From an uncultured bacterium (GTDB taxonomy: Bacteria; Patescibacteriota; Minisyncoccia; Phycocordibacterales; UBA5272), in contig CAILKS010000029.1 in NCBI GenBank assembly GCA_903834855.1, forward strand, positions 1 to 18,969: 18,969 nt of DNA, given 5' to 3'. The position numbers were made by a program, and so were the translations under genes. The notes beneath the pieces are model-generated. The model was not told the origin of the DNA, searched no databases, and saw nothing but the letters and a program-made list of their open reading frames with translations. Shown here piece after piece: positions 8,081 to 14,800 of the stretch; the stretch's first letter is position 1, and each line of letters starts with the position of its first letter.

Positions 8081-8344
8081 TTACCGGCGTTTTAAGCGGT
8101 AAACCTTAATCATTTCCTCTACTGCTTTCGATTCTTTTCCTTTTTTAATTTGATGAACAAGGCAAGTACCTAAATGACTTTCCATAAGCGCATCTTCCAC
8201 ACCAGAGAGTGCTTGTTTAACAGCTGAGGTTTGAGTAATGATATCAATGCAATAAACATCATTAGTTACCATTTCTTGTAATCCACGCACCTGCCCTTCT
8301 ATAATTTTAAGTCGACGGAGTAATTTTGTATTTAGGGGTTTCAT
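8081..8344 (-). CDS. csoR: CsoR-family copper-sensing repressor
   Basis: The 87-aa all-helical regulator belongs to the CsoR/RcnR/FrmR family. The Cu(I) fingerprint is complete: Cys32 (VYCIDI), His57 and Cys61 (ESHLGTC), with the same 25- and 4-residue spacing as Mycobacterium tuberculosis CsoR. The second-shell residues Tyr31 and Glu77 also match. This points to a copper sensor rather than a nickel/cobalt (RcnR) or formaldehyde (FrmR) sensor. Apo-protein should bind the palindrome at 8705-8723 and leave when Cu(I) binds, de-repressing the operon that includes csoR itself. It is the second gene, 69 bases after the SHOCT gene. Confidence 0.94.
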   Translation of the reverse strand: MKPLNTKLLRRLKIIEGQVRGLQEMVTNDVYCIDIITQTSAVKQALSGVEDALMESHLGTCLVHQIKKGKESKAVEEMIKVYRLKRR

Positions 8345-8413
8345 GTTTTTTAAATTAGTTTCAAGTTTGTAGTGGGCAGTTTCAAGAAGACACAGATTCG
8401 TGTTCGCTACTTA

Positions 8414-8674
8414 CTAATTGCTAATTTCTTTTTTCATTGCTATAAATTCTGCTTTTGTAATTTCACCTTTTGCATATCTCTCCTTTAAAATTTCAATAGC
8501 ATTTCCATCTTTATTTTCTATAGAAACATTATGTGAACAATGTCCACCAACACATTTTCCATGTCTAAAAAAAGCAAAAACTGCCCATATACAAAGAATC
8601 CAAAATAAAACCATAAATATTGTCCCAAAACCAAACATGTGATAAGGTGTGAAATCGTTATAATAGTACATCAT
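8414..8674 (-). CDS. SHOCT-domain small membrane protein
   Basis: This first gene of the copper operon encodes 86 aa from the ATG at 8674. A longer frame from an ATG at 8704 is possible on paper, but that ATG overlaps the -10 box TATAAT, so it cannot be in the mRNA; the ATG at 8674 or the next one at 8671 is the true start. One membrane helix (about 14-36, rich in Phe/Trp) is followed by a short Cys/His cluster (RHGKCVGGHCSHN, 37-49) that could bind metal. A C-terminal SHOCT motif (about 58-83, ILKERYAKGEITKAEF) completes it. SHOCT is a short oligomerisation-type motif common in small membrane proteins of metal operons. Exact role unknown; copper sensing or binding at the membrane is plausible from context. 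Confidence 0.8.
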   Translation of the reverse strand: MMYYYNDFTPYHMFGFGTIFMVLFWILCIWAVFAFFRHGKCVGGHCSHNVSIENKDGNAIEILKERYAKGEITKAEFIAMKKEISN

Positions 8675-8702
8675 AATATTGCGTTTATTTATTAATGTAT
8701 CC

Positions 8703-8732
8703 ATTATACCCCCTAGGGGTATAGCCCGTCAA
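8703..8732 (-). promoter_or_regulatory. Copper operon promoter with CsoR operator in the spacer
   Basis: On the minus strand TTGACG (8727-8732), 18 bases, then TATAAT (8703-8708). The spacer and -10 are covered by an inverted repeat, TATACCCC (8705-8712) and GGGGTATA (8716-8723) with 3 bases between. This matches the known CsoR operator type (C-run/G-run dyad with AT ends). Bound repressor would cover the spacer and -10. The TSS is predicted near 8696, leaving about 22 bases to the ATG at 8674. Confidence 0.88.
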
Positions 8733-8791
8733 GCTGATTTATCCCCTATTTTACAAAAACCTATTAATTTCTAATAAAAACAAATGGTTGA

Positions 8792-8797
8792 TATACT
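8792..8797 (+). promoter_or_regulatory. -10 box of the HAD gene, leaderless
   Basis: TATACT is followed by exactly 6 bases and then the ATG at 8804, so transcription should begin at or beside the start codon. The -35 region is weak. There is no SD. Confidence 0.45.
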
Positions 8798-8803
8798 CAT
8801 ATT

Positions 8804-9727
8804 ATGCAAATGAAACAACAGCTGGGGGCACCACAAATGCCAGTTCCTGAGGTGGCAAAATTAACCCCGCAAGATTTAGAGGACCGTGAAGATTTTGAAT
8901 ATCTACTTTCAATAATGGAAAAGCAGAAGGCTGTTGGTATAACTCAGCCAGTAGATTACAAAGATGCTATTTCTTACAAAGATAGTATAGAAACGTTTCT
9001 TAAAGGAACTTCTCCTGAGGGTTCAGTAGCGACGCTTTTTGATAATGTTATCTTTGATTTCGATGGCGTTTTGTATGACACTACTTATTCGGTTTATAGA
9101 GCGCTTGAATTGACTCTAGAAAGAAAGGGAAATAAAAGTATTCCTGCTCCATCAACGATTGAAGAAATAGCAGGATCTTATCAAGCGCCGTTTCAAAATT
9201 ATTATAAAAGATTCGGTATTTCATTAAAGACTCATGAAGAGCTTATATCTTTTCGAGATGCCTATAGAGAAGTTCAGGCACAGATAAATAGCGAACACCA
9301 TACACCAGCAGCACTCTATCCAGAAACGAAAGCAGTTTTGGACTTTTTAAAGAAAGCAAAGAAAGATAATCCAAATCTTAAATTGCATGTAGTTTCTGCG
9401 GGATCAGAAAAACAAGTAAAAGGCATTCTTTTGGCCGAAGGTATTATTGATGAGTTTGATGAAATACACGTAGAATCTCATGGTAAAACTGAAATGATAA
9501 GATCTATAGCAGATAAAGGAATAGAAGGAAGGACTATTATGATTGGTGACCTCCCTAGTGACATCAAAGATGCTCAACTTATCAAGAATGTGAAAACTAT
9601 TGCGGTTGCTCGTGGTGAAATAGAACAAGAACGTTTAAGTATGTATCTACCTGATTATGTTGTAACAGATTTAAATGGCCTCTTTGATTTAAAATCATTA
9701 AGTAAAGAATTAAGAGAGAAGCAATAA
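8804..9727 (+). CDS. HAD-superfamily phosphatase with N-terminal extension
   Basis: The 307-aa protein has an N-terminal region of about 78 residues without recognisable domain (acidic, helical), then a HAD hydrolase domain. Motif I is DFDGVLYDT (nucleophile Asp85, acid/base Asp87), followed by a helical C1-type cap (about 95-165). Motif II is VVSAG (Ser198), the motif III Lys is probably Lys228 (HGKTE), and motif IV is GDLPSD (Asp249, Asp253). This is the phosphoglycolate-phosphatase-like subclass, with a substrate that cannot be deduced. Catalytic residues are intact. It is divergent from the copper operon and converges on the APH-like kinase, with only 4 bases between their 3' ends and no terminator between them. 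Confidence 0.85.
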   Translation: MQMKQQLGAPQMPVPEVAKLTPQDLEDREDFEYLLSIMEKQKAVGITQPVDYKDAISYKDSIETFLKGTSPEGSVATLFDNVIFDFDGVLYDTTYSVYRALELTLERKGNKSIPAPSTIEEIAGSYQAPFQNYYKRFGISLKTHEELISFRDAYREVQAQINSEHHTPAALYPETKAVLDFLKKAKKDNPNLKLHVVSAGSEKQVKGILLAEGIIDEFDEIHVESHGKTEMIRSIADKGIEGRTIMIGDLPSDIKDAQLIKNVKTIAVARGEIEQERLSMYLPDYVVTDLNGLFDLKSLSKELREKQ

Positions 9728-9731
9728 ATAC

Positions 9732-10709
9732 TTATTTTAATTTATTAATAACAAAACTATAATATTTATCAGCCAATTCTTGATGTGTTTTATCCTCCCC
9801 TGCGTATGATGTCTGAACACAAAGCATAAGAGCAGACTGATATATTAAATCAAAATCTTCTGTTTTATTTTCAAAAGAAGTGACTTCCATAAATCCTCTC
9901 TTGTATTCTTTGTATGCTTTTTCACCTCTTAAAACAAAAATATCAGTAGCTATTCTAAAAAAATTCTCATTTACTCTTGAGGTTCTCCATAAAGGTTTAG
10001 GCAGCAGCACATCTACAAATGTTAACTTCCCTTCAATATAGATGGCATTAGCACTATGACAATCTATTACAGCAACAAAATCTTTATCTGTTAAACTTTT
10101 AAAGCTCTCTATTGAATTATCAACATAACTATCTATATATTTTTCAAGCTTTAAAGTGAAGCCTTCTGTTAGGGGTGGTAAATTTTTAGCCCAGGAAGTC
10201 AAATCAATAACTCTTTCTTTCATTATTTCATAAAAGTTTTTTTCTGTACTTGGTTTTAGTTTATCTGATTTTGTCATCTGAGCAGCTTGTTTACCCATAG
10301 AATAAAAATCATCCTCGGATAGATTAATATTTTCATTTAAAATATTAATTAAAAAATCTGAGCTATTTATTATTTTCATCTCAATAATAAGTTCATCCCC
10401 GCCCGTTAAATCAGATAATTTAACTACACCATCCACAATATCAGCTTGTTTTAAACCTAAATAAATATTTGGACTATAAAAATGATTCCACTCATAATCT
10501 TTTGAAATAAAAGCTGTGCGAACCTCACCTTCTGACATGTCACTAAAATATTTATTCCAGTGTTCGTTGTCTCTTCTATACAATTTAAGGGCTATATCAT
10601 TTTTTCTAAAAATAAAAATATAAGAACTACCTGTTGAAATAACTTCTGGCACTTCTTCCATATAGCCAAAAACTTTTCCTGATCCTATAAGCTTAATTGT
10701 TTCTTCCAT
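9732..10709 (-). CDS. APH-like small-molecule kinase (COG2187-type)
   Basis: The 325-aa protein resembles the aminoglycoside-phosphotransferase-like kinase fold. An N-lobe Lys (ALKLYRR, Lys42) and a hinge-like EMK (110-112) are followed by the catalytic loop AVIDCHSANAIYI (Asp216, His218, Asn221). The metal Asp is in LTFVDV (Asp233). The DxHxxN loop with a following single Asp fits COG2187-like kinases better than classical APH enzymes (HGDLHxxN), and the His-Gly before Asp is replaced here by Val-Ile. The substrate is unknown; antibiotic resistance should not be assumed. It lies 9 bases after the histidine-phosphatase gene and is probably co-transcribed with it. Confidence 0.6.
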   Translation of the reverse strand: MEETIKLIGSGKVFGYMEEVPEVISTGSSYIFIFRKNDIALKLYRRDNEHWNKYFSDMSEGEVRTAFISKDYEWNHFYSPNIYLGLKQADIVDGVVKLSDLTGGDELIIEMKIINSSDFLINILNENINLSEDDFYSMGKQAAQMTKSDKLKPSTEKNFYEIMKERVIDLTSWAKNLPPLTEGFTLKLEKYIDSYVDNSIESFKSLTDKDFVAVIDCHSANAIYIEGKLTFVDVLLPKPLWRTSRVNENFFRIATDIFVLRGEKAYKEYKRGFMEVTSFENKTEDFDLIYQSALMLCVQTSYAGEDKTHQELADKYYSFVINKLK

Positions 10710-10718
10710 TTTTTATCT

Positions 10719-11453
10719 TTATATTATCTCCACTGAACGATTACCACGGTCAAACAAAACCTCTTTTGTAAATTGTAAATATTTTACTTTAAGTCTAACC
10801 TTGTCTTTTTCTTCTGTTTCAAATGCCTCAACAAAAACAGATTCACCAAAAGATGGAGCGTTGTATTTACCAACATTTTCTATACCAAAAACATCATCAA
10901 TGATATTAGTAATTATTTCATAATGAGAAACAGCTACAACATGTGGGATTTTTTCATCCTCACGTTTTAAAGCAAAACGAATCAAATATTCCATAGAGCG
11001 ATAAAGTCTTTCTTTCTTGTGAGCGTTCGGTTCAACAATTTCTGGTTTATTTTGAAATAAAGGATTTGTATAATGATCAATACCTAATTTTTCTGGATCA
11101 AAATCAAGAGACTTAAAATGTTCTTTAATGCCTTCCATGTTGTGAAAGTCTGTGGAACGAAGTTGGTCTATAGATCTCATTTCTTTATCTTTCAAACCAG
11201 CACCTTCTGCAATAAATTCTAATGTACCTTTTGTTCTAGCCCTTGGGGAATGTAAAAGATAAAGCTCGTCATCTTCTCCAAAATGTTCTTCGTTTTTAAA
11301 CTTCTCACCTGTTGCAATAGCGTTTGCTACACCAGCGTCGGTCAAATCATGGCCGATGTCTTTATACACAGGCTCCTCATGACGAATCAATGTCAATTTA
11401 AATAAAATTTTAGGGCCCTGTTCTTTTGAAATTAAGTCTTTTGGTTGTTCCAT
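10719..11453 (-). CDS. Histidine phosphatase family protein
   Basis: The 244-aa protein belongs to the phosphoglycerate-mutase-like (histidine phosphatase) superfamily. The catalytic block LIRHEEP carries Arg24 and the phospho-accepting His25, with Glu in place of the usual Gly of RHG. LLHSPRARTKGTLEFI supplies the conserved Arg region (69-74), and VAVSHYEII holds the second catalytic His177. It is likely a phosphatase rather than a mutase, substrate unknown. It is the first gene of a two-gene unit with the APH-like kinase, an opposing kinase/phosphatase pairing. A TATTAT -10 (11462-11467) 8 bases before the ATG implies an almost leaderless mRNA. Confidence 0.85.
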   Translation of the reverse strand: MEQPKDLISKEQGPKILFKLTLIRHEEPVYKDIGHDLTDAGVANAIATGEKFKNEEHFGEDDELYLLHSPRARTKGTLEFIAEGAGLKDKEMRSIDQLRSTDFHNMEGIKEHFKSLDFDPEKLGIDHYTNPLFQNKPEIVEPNAHKKERLYRSMEYLIRFALKREDEKIPHVVAVSHYEIITNIIDDVFGIENVGKYNAPSFGESVFVEAFETEEKDKVRLKVKYLQFTKEVLFDRGNRSVEII

Positions 11454-11461
11454 ATATCCAT

Positions 11462-11467
11462 ATAATA
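11462..11467 (-). promoter_or_regulatory. -10 box of the histidine-phosphatase gene
   Basis: TATTAT on the minus strand lies 8 bases before the ATG, predicting a 5' leader of about 1-2 bases. No clear -35 and no SD. Confidence 0.35.
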
Positions 11468-11513
11468 CATCATTATAATTTTTATATGAAATCCATATAA
11501 GACCGTATTATTT

Positions 11514-11633
11514 TTATTCCAAAACTGTTTTATATACAAGGCAGGGAAAGTTTTTACGACTAAGATGTACAAGACGTACATTGCTGGAGTAAAAACTTTC
11601 CCTAACGCAGTAGATGAAATAGTTTTGGAATAA
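11514..11633 (-). repeat. Structured intergenic repeat, copy A (120 bases)
   Basis: Read on the minus strand the parts are: outer arm TTATTCCAAAACT (11633-11621); conserved block ATTTCATCTACTGCGTTA (11620-11603); inner arm GGGAAAGTTTTTAC (11602-11589); and a core with a small hairpin, ATGTAC/GTACAT. Then come the complementary inner arm GTAAAAACTTTCCC (11557-11544), conserved block TGCCTTGTATATAAAAC (11543-11527) and the complementary outer arm (11526-11514). Both arm pairs are perfect (13 and 14 bp). Copy B at 15542-15670 shares the two blocks and core. No T-run follows, so it is not a simple terminator. It lies just 3' of the histone-like gene's terminator, in the same orientation as that gene. 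Confidence 0.85.
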
Positions 11634-11669
11634 GAAAAGAAAAAGCATCCATGGGAGTGGATGCTTTTT
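11634..11669 (-). terminator. Terminator of the histone-like gene
   Basis: AAAAAGCATCC (11640-11650) and GGATGCTTTTT (11659-11669) form an 11-bp stem with an 8-base loop. On the minus strand it is followed by TTTTTCTTTTC. It starts 18 bases after the stop codon and directly abuts structured repeat copy A. Confidence 0.9.
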
Positions 11670-11687
11670 CTAAGTTCACAAATGCGA

Positions 11688-11789
11688 CTATGCGCGCTTT
11701 GCTGACTTCTTTGCGGCTTTCTTCTTTGGGGCTGCCTTCTTTACTGCTTTCTTGGCTACCTTCTTTACCGCTTTCTTTTTTGCTGCCAT
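11688..11789 (-). CDS. 33-aa Lys/Ala-rich histone-tail-like protein
   Basis: From the ATG at 11789 to TAG at 11688 the frame encodes 33 residues made almost only of Lys, Ala and Val, with one Pro, Ser and Arg (begins MAAKKKAVKKVAKKAVKKAA). About half the residues are Lys/Arg in a KKA/AKK rhythm, like the C-terminal tail of histone H1 and the bacterial H1-like proteins Chlamydia Hc1/Hc2 and Bordetella BpH1. It should bind DNA or RNA non-specifically. The strong terminator 18 bases downstream supports the frame. A longer overlapping frame (68 aa, Ser/Lys/Glu-rich) reads through the terminator and repeat and is rejected. No SD; a CATAAT-like -10 ten bases before the ATG would give a very short leader. 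The SET methyltransferase gene lies upstream on the same strand. Confidence 0.75.
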   Translation of the reverse strand: MAAKKKAVKKVAKKAVKKAAPKKKAAKKSAKRA

Positions 11790-12016
11790 AAAATATTTTA
11801 TTATGCAAATCAGAGAGTATTTGTAATTTTTATGATCACGACCGCGACCATTACTCTCGATACACTAAGTATGACACTCATACACATACATACAAGTGAA
11901 AAATAATTTTTATATGTGGATAACTTTTTTATTTCAAAATTTTTATTTTTCTACTAAATGCAAATGCAAAGCAGTCGCAGAAACAGCTGTTGGCCATTAG
12001 CTTGTAGCTATTAGCT
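11790..12016. other. AT-rich intergenic stretch, no gene seen
   Basis: This stretch separates the histone-like gene from the SET gene. It includes the histone-like gene's promoter region, a small GC island (about 11834-11849, two GACC units) and a perfect DnaA-box-like nonamer, TGTGGATAA (11915-11923). It also includes TAGCTATTAGC-type low-complexity sequence (about 11996-12016). I see no ORF with support and no cluster of DnaA boxes. Confidence 0.5.
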
Positions 12017-12057
12017 TTAATGAAAAAATGACCACTTTGTGGTCATTTTTTCATTAA
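12017..12057. terminator. Bidirectional terminator after the SET gene
   Basis: A perfect 19-bp stem (12017-12035 with 12039-12057) with a TTT loop has an A-run on one side and a T-run on the other, so it can end transcription in both directions. It lies about 30 bases after the SET stop on the minus strand and separates SET from the histone-like gene. Confidence 0.9.
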
Positions 12058-12087
12058 TTTTTTATTTGTATTACTACATTCTACAAA

Positions 12088-12600
12088 CTACTTGCTACTA
12101 GCTGTCGTATAGTTGTGTTTCACTGCTCTACACCTACAACCGTGCGGTTCGATATGTTCTTTCACAAATTCTTCTCCATAGTCATAACAAATTTCTTCTC
12201 CTGTTTTTATATCTTTAATAGCAATTACAAAAACTCTCCCCTTCTTTATATCACTTTCAGCATTCGCATCTTCATCACAAGCATGATTACAATAACGTGC
12301 GATATTCCACTTAGGCGATCCATCAATAGTCCTCTTTGTATTTATTTCAAAAAGATATTGATTCTCAGTCATATCATTAGCTTCCTTAGTGGTGATAATG
12401 TTACCAATATATTCGATAATCATCTCCCCTTTTTTAATATCTTCTCCAGCAAATAAACCCATCCCCTCTAATCCTCGTTTAACTTTAACAATCTTAAAAT
12501 GATGATCTGGAAGTTGTTTCTTGTTTGGAGAAATTTTACTAATTTTTTGTGCTAAGGTCTTTGAACCTTGTTTTAGAACTTTAGACTGTTTTTTGAACAT
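12088..12600 (-). CDS. SET-domain protein lysine methyltransferase
   Basis: The 170-aa protein (ATG at 12600) has a basic N-terminus of about 30 residues and a compact SET domain. GLEGMGLFAGEDIKKGE (43-59) holds the SAM-binding G-x-G region, NIARYCNHAC (99-108) is the NHxC pseudoknot strand, and GEEICYDYGEEF (134-145) holds the catalytic Tyr. A post-SET-like tail, GCRCRAVKH, follows. The zinc site would be Cys108, Cys155, Cys157 and His162, with His in place of the usual last Cys. It should methylate lysines of proteins using SAM. A GTG-started extension to 12645 is rejected because it overlaps the -10 box. A terminator separates it from the Lys-rich histone-like gene downstream, its obvious candidate substrate. 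Divergent from valS. Confidence 0.9.
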   Translation of the reverse strand: MFKKQSKVLKQGSKTLAQKISKISPNKKQLPDHHFKIVKVKRGLEGMGLFAGEDIKKGEMIIEYIGNIITTKEANDMTENQYLFEINTKRTIDGSPKWNIARYCNHACDEDANAESDIKKGRVFVIAIKDIKTGEEICYDYGEEFVKEHIEPHGCRCRAVKHNYTTASSK

Positions 12601-12615
12601 GTTTATGGTAGGATT

Positions 12616-12621
12616 ACTATA
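12616..12621 (-). promoter_or_regulatory. -10 box of the SET gene
   Basis: TATAGT on the minus strand predicts a start near 12609, about 9 bases before the ATG at 12600. This is why the upstream GTG frame is not used. The -35 would overlap the valS control region (divergent promoters within about 50 bases). Confidence 0.4.
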
Positions 12622-12644
12622 TAAAAGAAAGTATAAGGTTATCA

Positions 12645-12650
12645 CATACT
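12645..12650 (+). promoter_or_regulatory. -10 box of valS, leaderless
   Basis: CATACT followed by exactly 6 bases (ATATAT) and the valS ATG. This is the same geometry as at 8792 and 18202 and implies a leaderless mRNA. Confidence 0.4.
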
Positions 12651-12656
12651 ATATAT

Positions 12657-14792
12657 ATGAAGCAATCACCACAAAAAAATTTAGAGCAATTAATGAAGCC
12701 GTTTGACGCTAAAATGGTCGAACCTTCTTTATATGAAATGTGGGAAAAAGGTGGATACTTTAATCCAGATAATTTAAAGGGTGAAAGAAAAGAATCTTAT
12801 ACCATAATAATGCCACCACCAAATGCTAACGGCTCACTTCACGCAGGCCATGCTCTTTTCGTGACTGTGGAGGATATTCTAATTCGCTTCAACAGAATGA
12901 ATGGCAAACGAGCACTTTGGTTGCCAGGTGCTGATCATGCTGGTTTTGAAACTCAAACAGTTTATGAAAAGAAATTAGAAAAAGAAGGACGTTCACGATT
13001 TGATATGAAGCGTGAGGATTTGTACAAAGAGATTATGGACTTCACTCTTTTTAATAAGTCTTTTATGGAGGGACAACTCCGCCTGCTTGGGGCTAGTTGT
13101 GATTGGTCGCGTGAAGTCTTTACATTAGACGATGGAATAATCAAAACTGTTTACAATACTTTTAAGAAACTGGACGACGACAAACTTCTTTATCGTGGAA
13201 AAAGAATTGTTAGTTGGTGTACAAAACATCAGACATCGCTTTCAAATTTGGAAACACAGCATGTTACAAGAAAAGATCCGTTCTATTATTTTAAATATGG
13301 ACCATTTACCATAGGAACTGTTCGCCCCGAAACAAAGTTTGGTGATAAATATGTCGTAATGCATCCAGATGATGAACGTTACAAAGAATACAAACATGGT
13401 GACAAGCTCACTGTTGAATGGATTAATGGACCGATTGAAGCCACAATTATAAAAGATGAGGCAAGTGACCCAGAATTTGGTAGTGGTGCGATGACTATTA
13501 CTCCGTGGCATTCAGGAGTAGACTTCGATATCGCAAAAAAATATGATTTAGACTTTGAGCAAATAATCGATGAAAGAGGAAAATTGCTCCCTATTGCAGG
13601 AGAGTTTGCCGGTATGAGTATAAAAGATGCACGTGAGAAAATTGTAGAAAAATTAGATGCAAAGGGATTACTTGTAAAAACAGACAACGAATACTCTCAC
13701 GATGTTTCTGTTTGTTATAAATGTGAACGCGAACTTGAACCACAGGTCAAACCACAGTGGTTTATAAAAATGAAGCCGTTAGCAGAAAAAGCAATTGATG
13801 CAGTTAAAAATGGTGATACAAAAATCTTGACTGAACAGCATGAAAAAATCTTTTATCATTGGATGGAAAATATTCAGGACTGGAATATATCAAGACAAAT
13901 TGTCTGGGGTATACCAATTCCTGCAAAGTTATGTAATGAGTGTGGCGCTGGATATGTAGATATTGAAAATAAATTAACTGTGTGTGAAAAATGTAATGGG
14001 GAACTTATGCAAGATCCCGATTCATTTGATACGTGGTTCTCTAGTGGTCAGTGGCCATTTGCGACATTACAAAATACCAAACCAGGAGATTTTGAAAAAT
14101 ACTATCCAACACAAGTTATGGAAACAGGTTTCGATATATTATTGTTCTGGGTTGTTCGTATGATGATGCTTGGAATATATGTAACTGGTAAAACCCCATT
14201 TAGCCATGTTTACCTTCATGGATTAGTACGTGATGCAAAAGGAAAAAAGATGAGCAAGAGTAAAGGAAATGTTATTTCCCCTCTTGATATTTCAAATCAA
14301 TATGGAACAGACGCACTAAGAATGGGATTAATTGTAAATAATGCCCCTGGAGTGGATATGAATCTTGACCCTAAAAAAGTTGAAGCCTATAAAAAATTTG
14401 CTAATAAAATTTGGAATGCCTCACGTTTTGTTCTTGAAAGAACGGCTGATTATGTTGGCGGTGCGGAATTAAATGACGAAGATCAAGCAGTGTATGACGC
14501 ATGGCAAGAGAAAAAAGATGCCATAACAAAAGATATAGAAGACTTTAAATTACATATTGCATCAGAGAAAATATATGATTATTTCTGGAAAGTTTTTTGT
14601 GATGACATCATTGAAACTAGAAAGACTAGAATATTAGAAGACAACGATAAAGCCAGCGCTCAGGCTTTATTATTAAAACTTCTTCGTGAGCAACTTATAG
14701 TTATTCACCCATTTATGCCTTTTATTTCTGAAGAATTGTGGAAATATGTTAAAAATGAAGAGGATGATTTGCTGATAGTAACCGCTTGGTAG
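12657..14792 (+). CDS. valS: Valine-tRNA ligase, short form
   Basis: ValRS charges tRNA-Val. The 711-aa product has the class I signatures SLHAGHAL (HIGH equivalent, 62-65) and KKMSKSKGN (KMSKS, 531-535). It also has GADHAG (91-96), the CP1 editing insert (TVRPETKFGDKYVVMHPDDERY), zinc-type Cys pairs (353/356, 426/429 and 443/446) and the anticodon-binding helices up to about 705. It stops right after that domain: the C-terminal coiled-coil tRNA arm of typical 880-950-aa ValRS is missing. A strong terminator 37 bases after the stop shows the end is natural. In the editing pocket the usual GAVKxTPAHD reads GAMTITPWHS (277-286), so the conserved Lys and first Asp are replaced. Leaderless start; divergent from SET. 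Confidence 0.96.
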   Translation: MKQSPQKNLEQLMKPFDAKMVEPSLYEMWEKGGYFNPDNLKGERKESYTIIMPPPNANGSLHAGHALFVTVEDILIRFNRMNGKRALWLPGADHAGFETQTVYEKKLEKEGRSRFDMKREDLYKEIMDFTLFNKSFMEGQLRLLGASCDWSREVFTLDDGIIKTVYNTFKKLDDDKLLYRGKRIVSWCTKHQTSLSNLETQHVTRKDPFYYFKYGPFTIGTVRPETKFGDKYVVMHPDDERYKEYKHGDKLTVEWINGPIEATIIKDEASDPEFGSGAMTITPWHSGVDFDIAKKYDLDFEQIIDERGKLLPIAGEFAGMSIKDAREKIVEKLDAKGLLVKTDNEYSHDVSVCYKCERELEPQVKPQWFIKMKPLAEKAIDAVKNGDTKILTEQHEKIFYHWMENIQDWNISRQIVWGIPIPAKLCNECGAGYVDIENKLTVCEKCNGELMQDPDSFDTWFSSGQWPFATLQNTKPGDFEKYYPTQVMETGFDILLFWVVRMMMLGIYVTGKTPFSHVYLHGLVRDAKGKKMSKSKGNVISPLDISNQYGTDALRMGLIVNNAPGVDMNLDPKKVEAYKKFANKIWNASRFVLERTADYVGGAELNDEDQAVYDAWQEKKDAITKDIEDFKLHIASEKIYDYFWKVFCDDIIETRKTRILEDNDKASAQALLLKLLREQLIVIHPFMPFISEELWKYVKNEEDDLLIVTAW

Positions 14793-14800
14793 CAATTTGT

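Noticed and set aside
8675..8704. Start of the SHOCT gene at the ATG at 8704
   Set aside because: The ATG is part of the -10 sequence TATAATG, so transcription starts after it.
9732..10709. APH-like gene as an aminoglycoside resistance gene
   Set aside because: The catalytic loop fits the broader COG2187-like kinases; there is no evidence for an antibiotic substrate.
11602..11808. Minus-strand ORF of 68 codons rich in Ser, Lys and Glu
   Set aside because: It runs through the strong terminator at 11640-11669 into the structured repeat. The 33-codon Lys/Ala frame ends before the terminator and has a meaningful composition.
11915..11923. Perfect DnaA-box nonamer TGTGGATAA, with a variant TGTGTATAA at 14931-14939, as an origin
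   Set aside because: Single, widely separated boxes without a cluster or dnaA/dnaN nearby; expected occasionally by chance in AT-rich DNA.
12601..12645. N-terminal extension of the SET protein from a GTG at 12645
   Set aside because: It overlaps the TATAGT -10 box and lacks an SD; the ATG at 12600 gives a normal SET protein.
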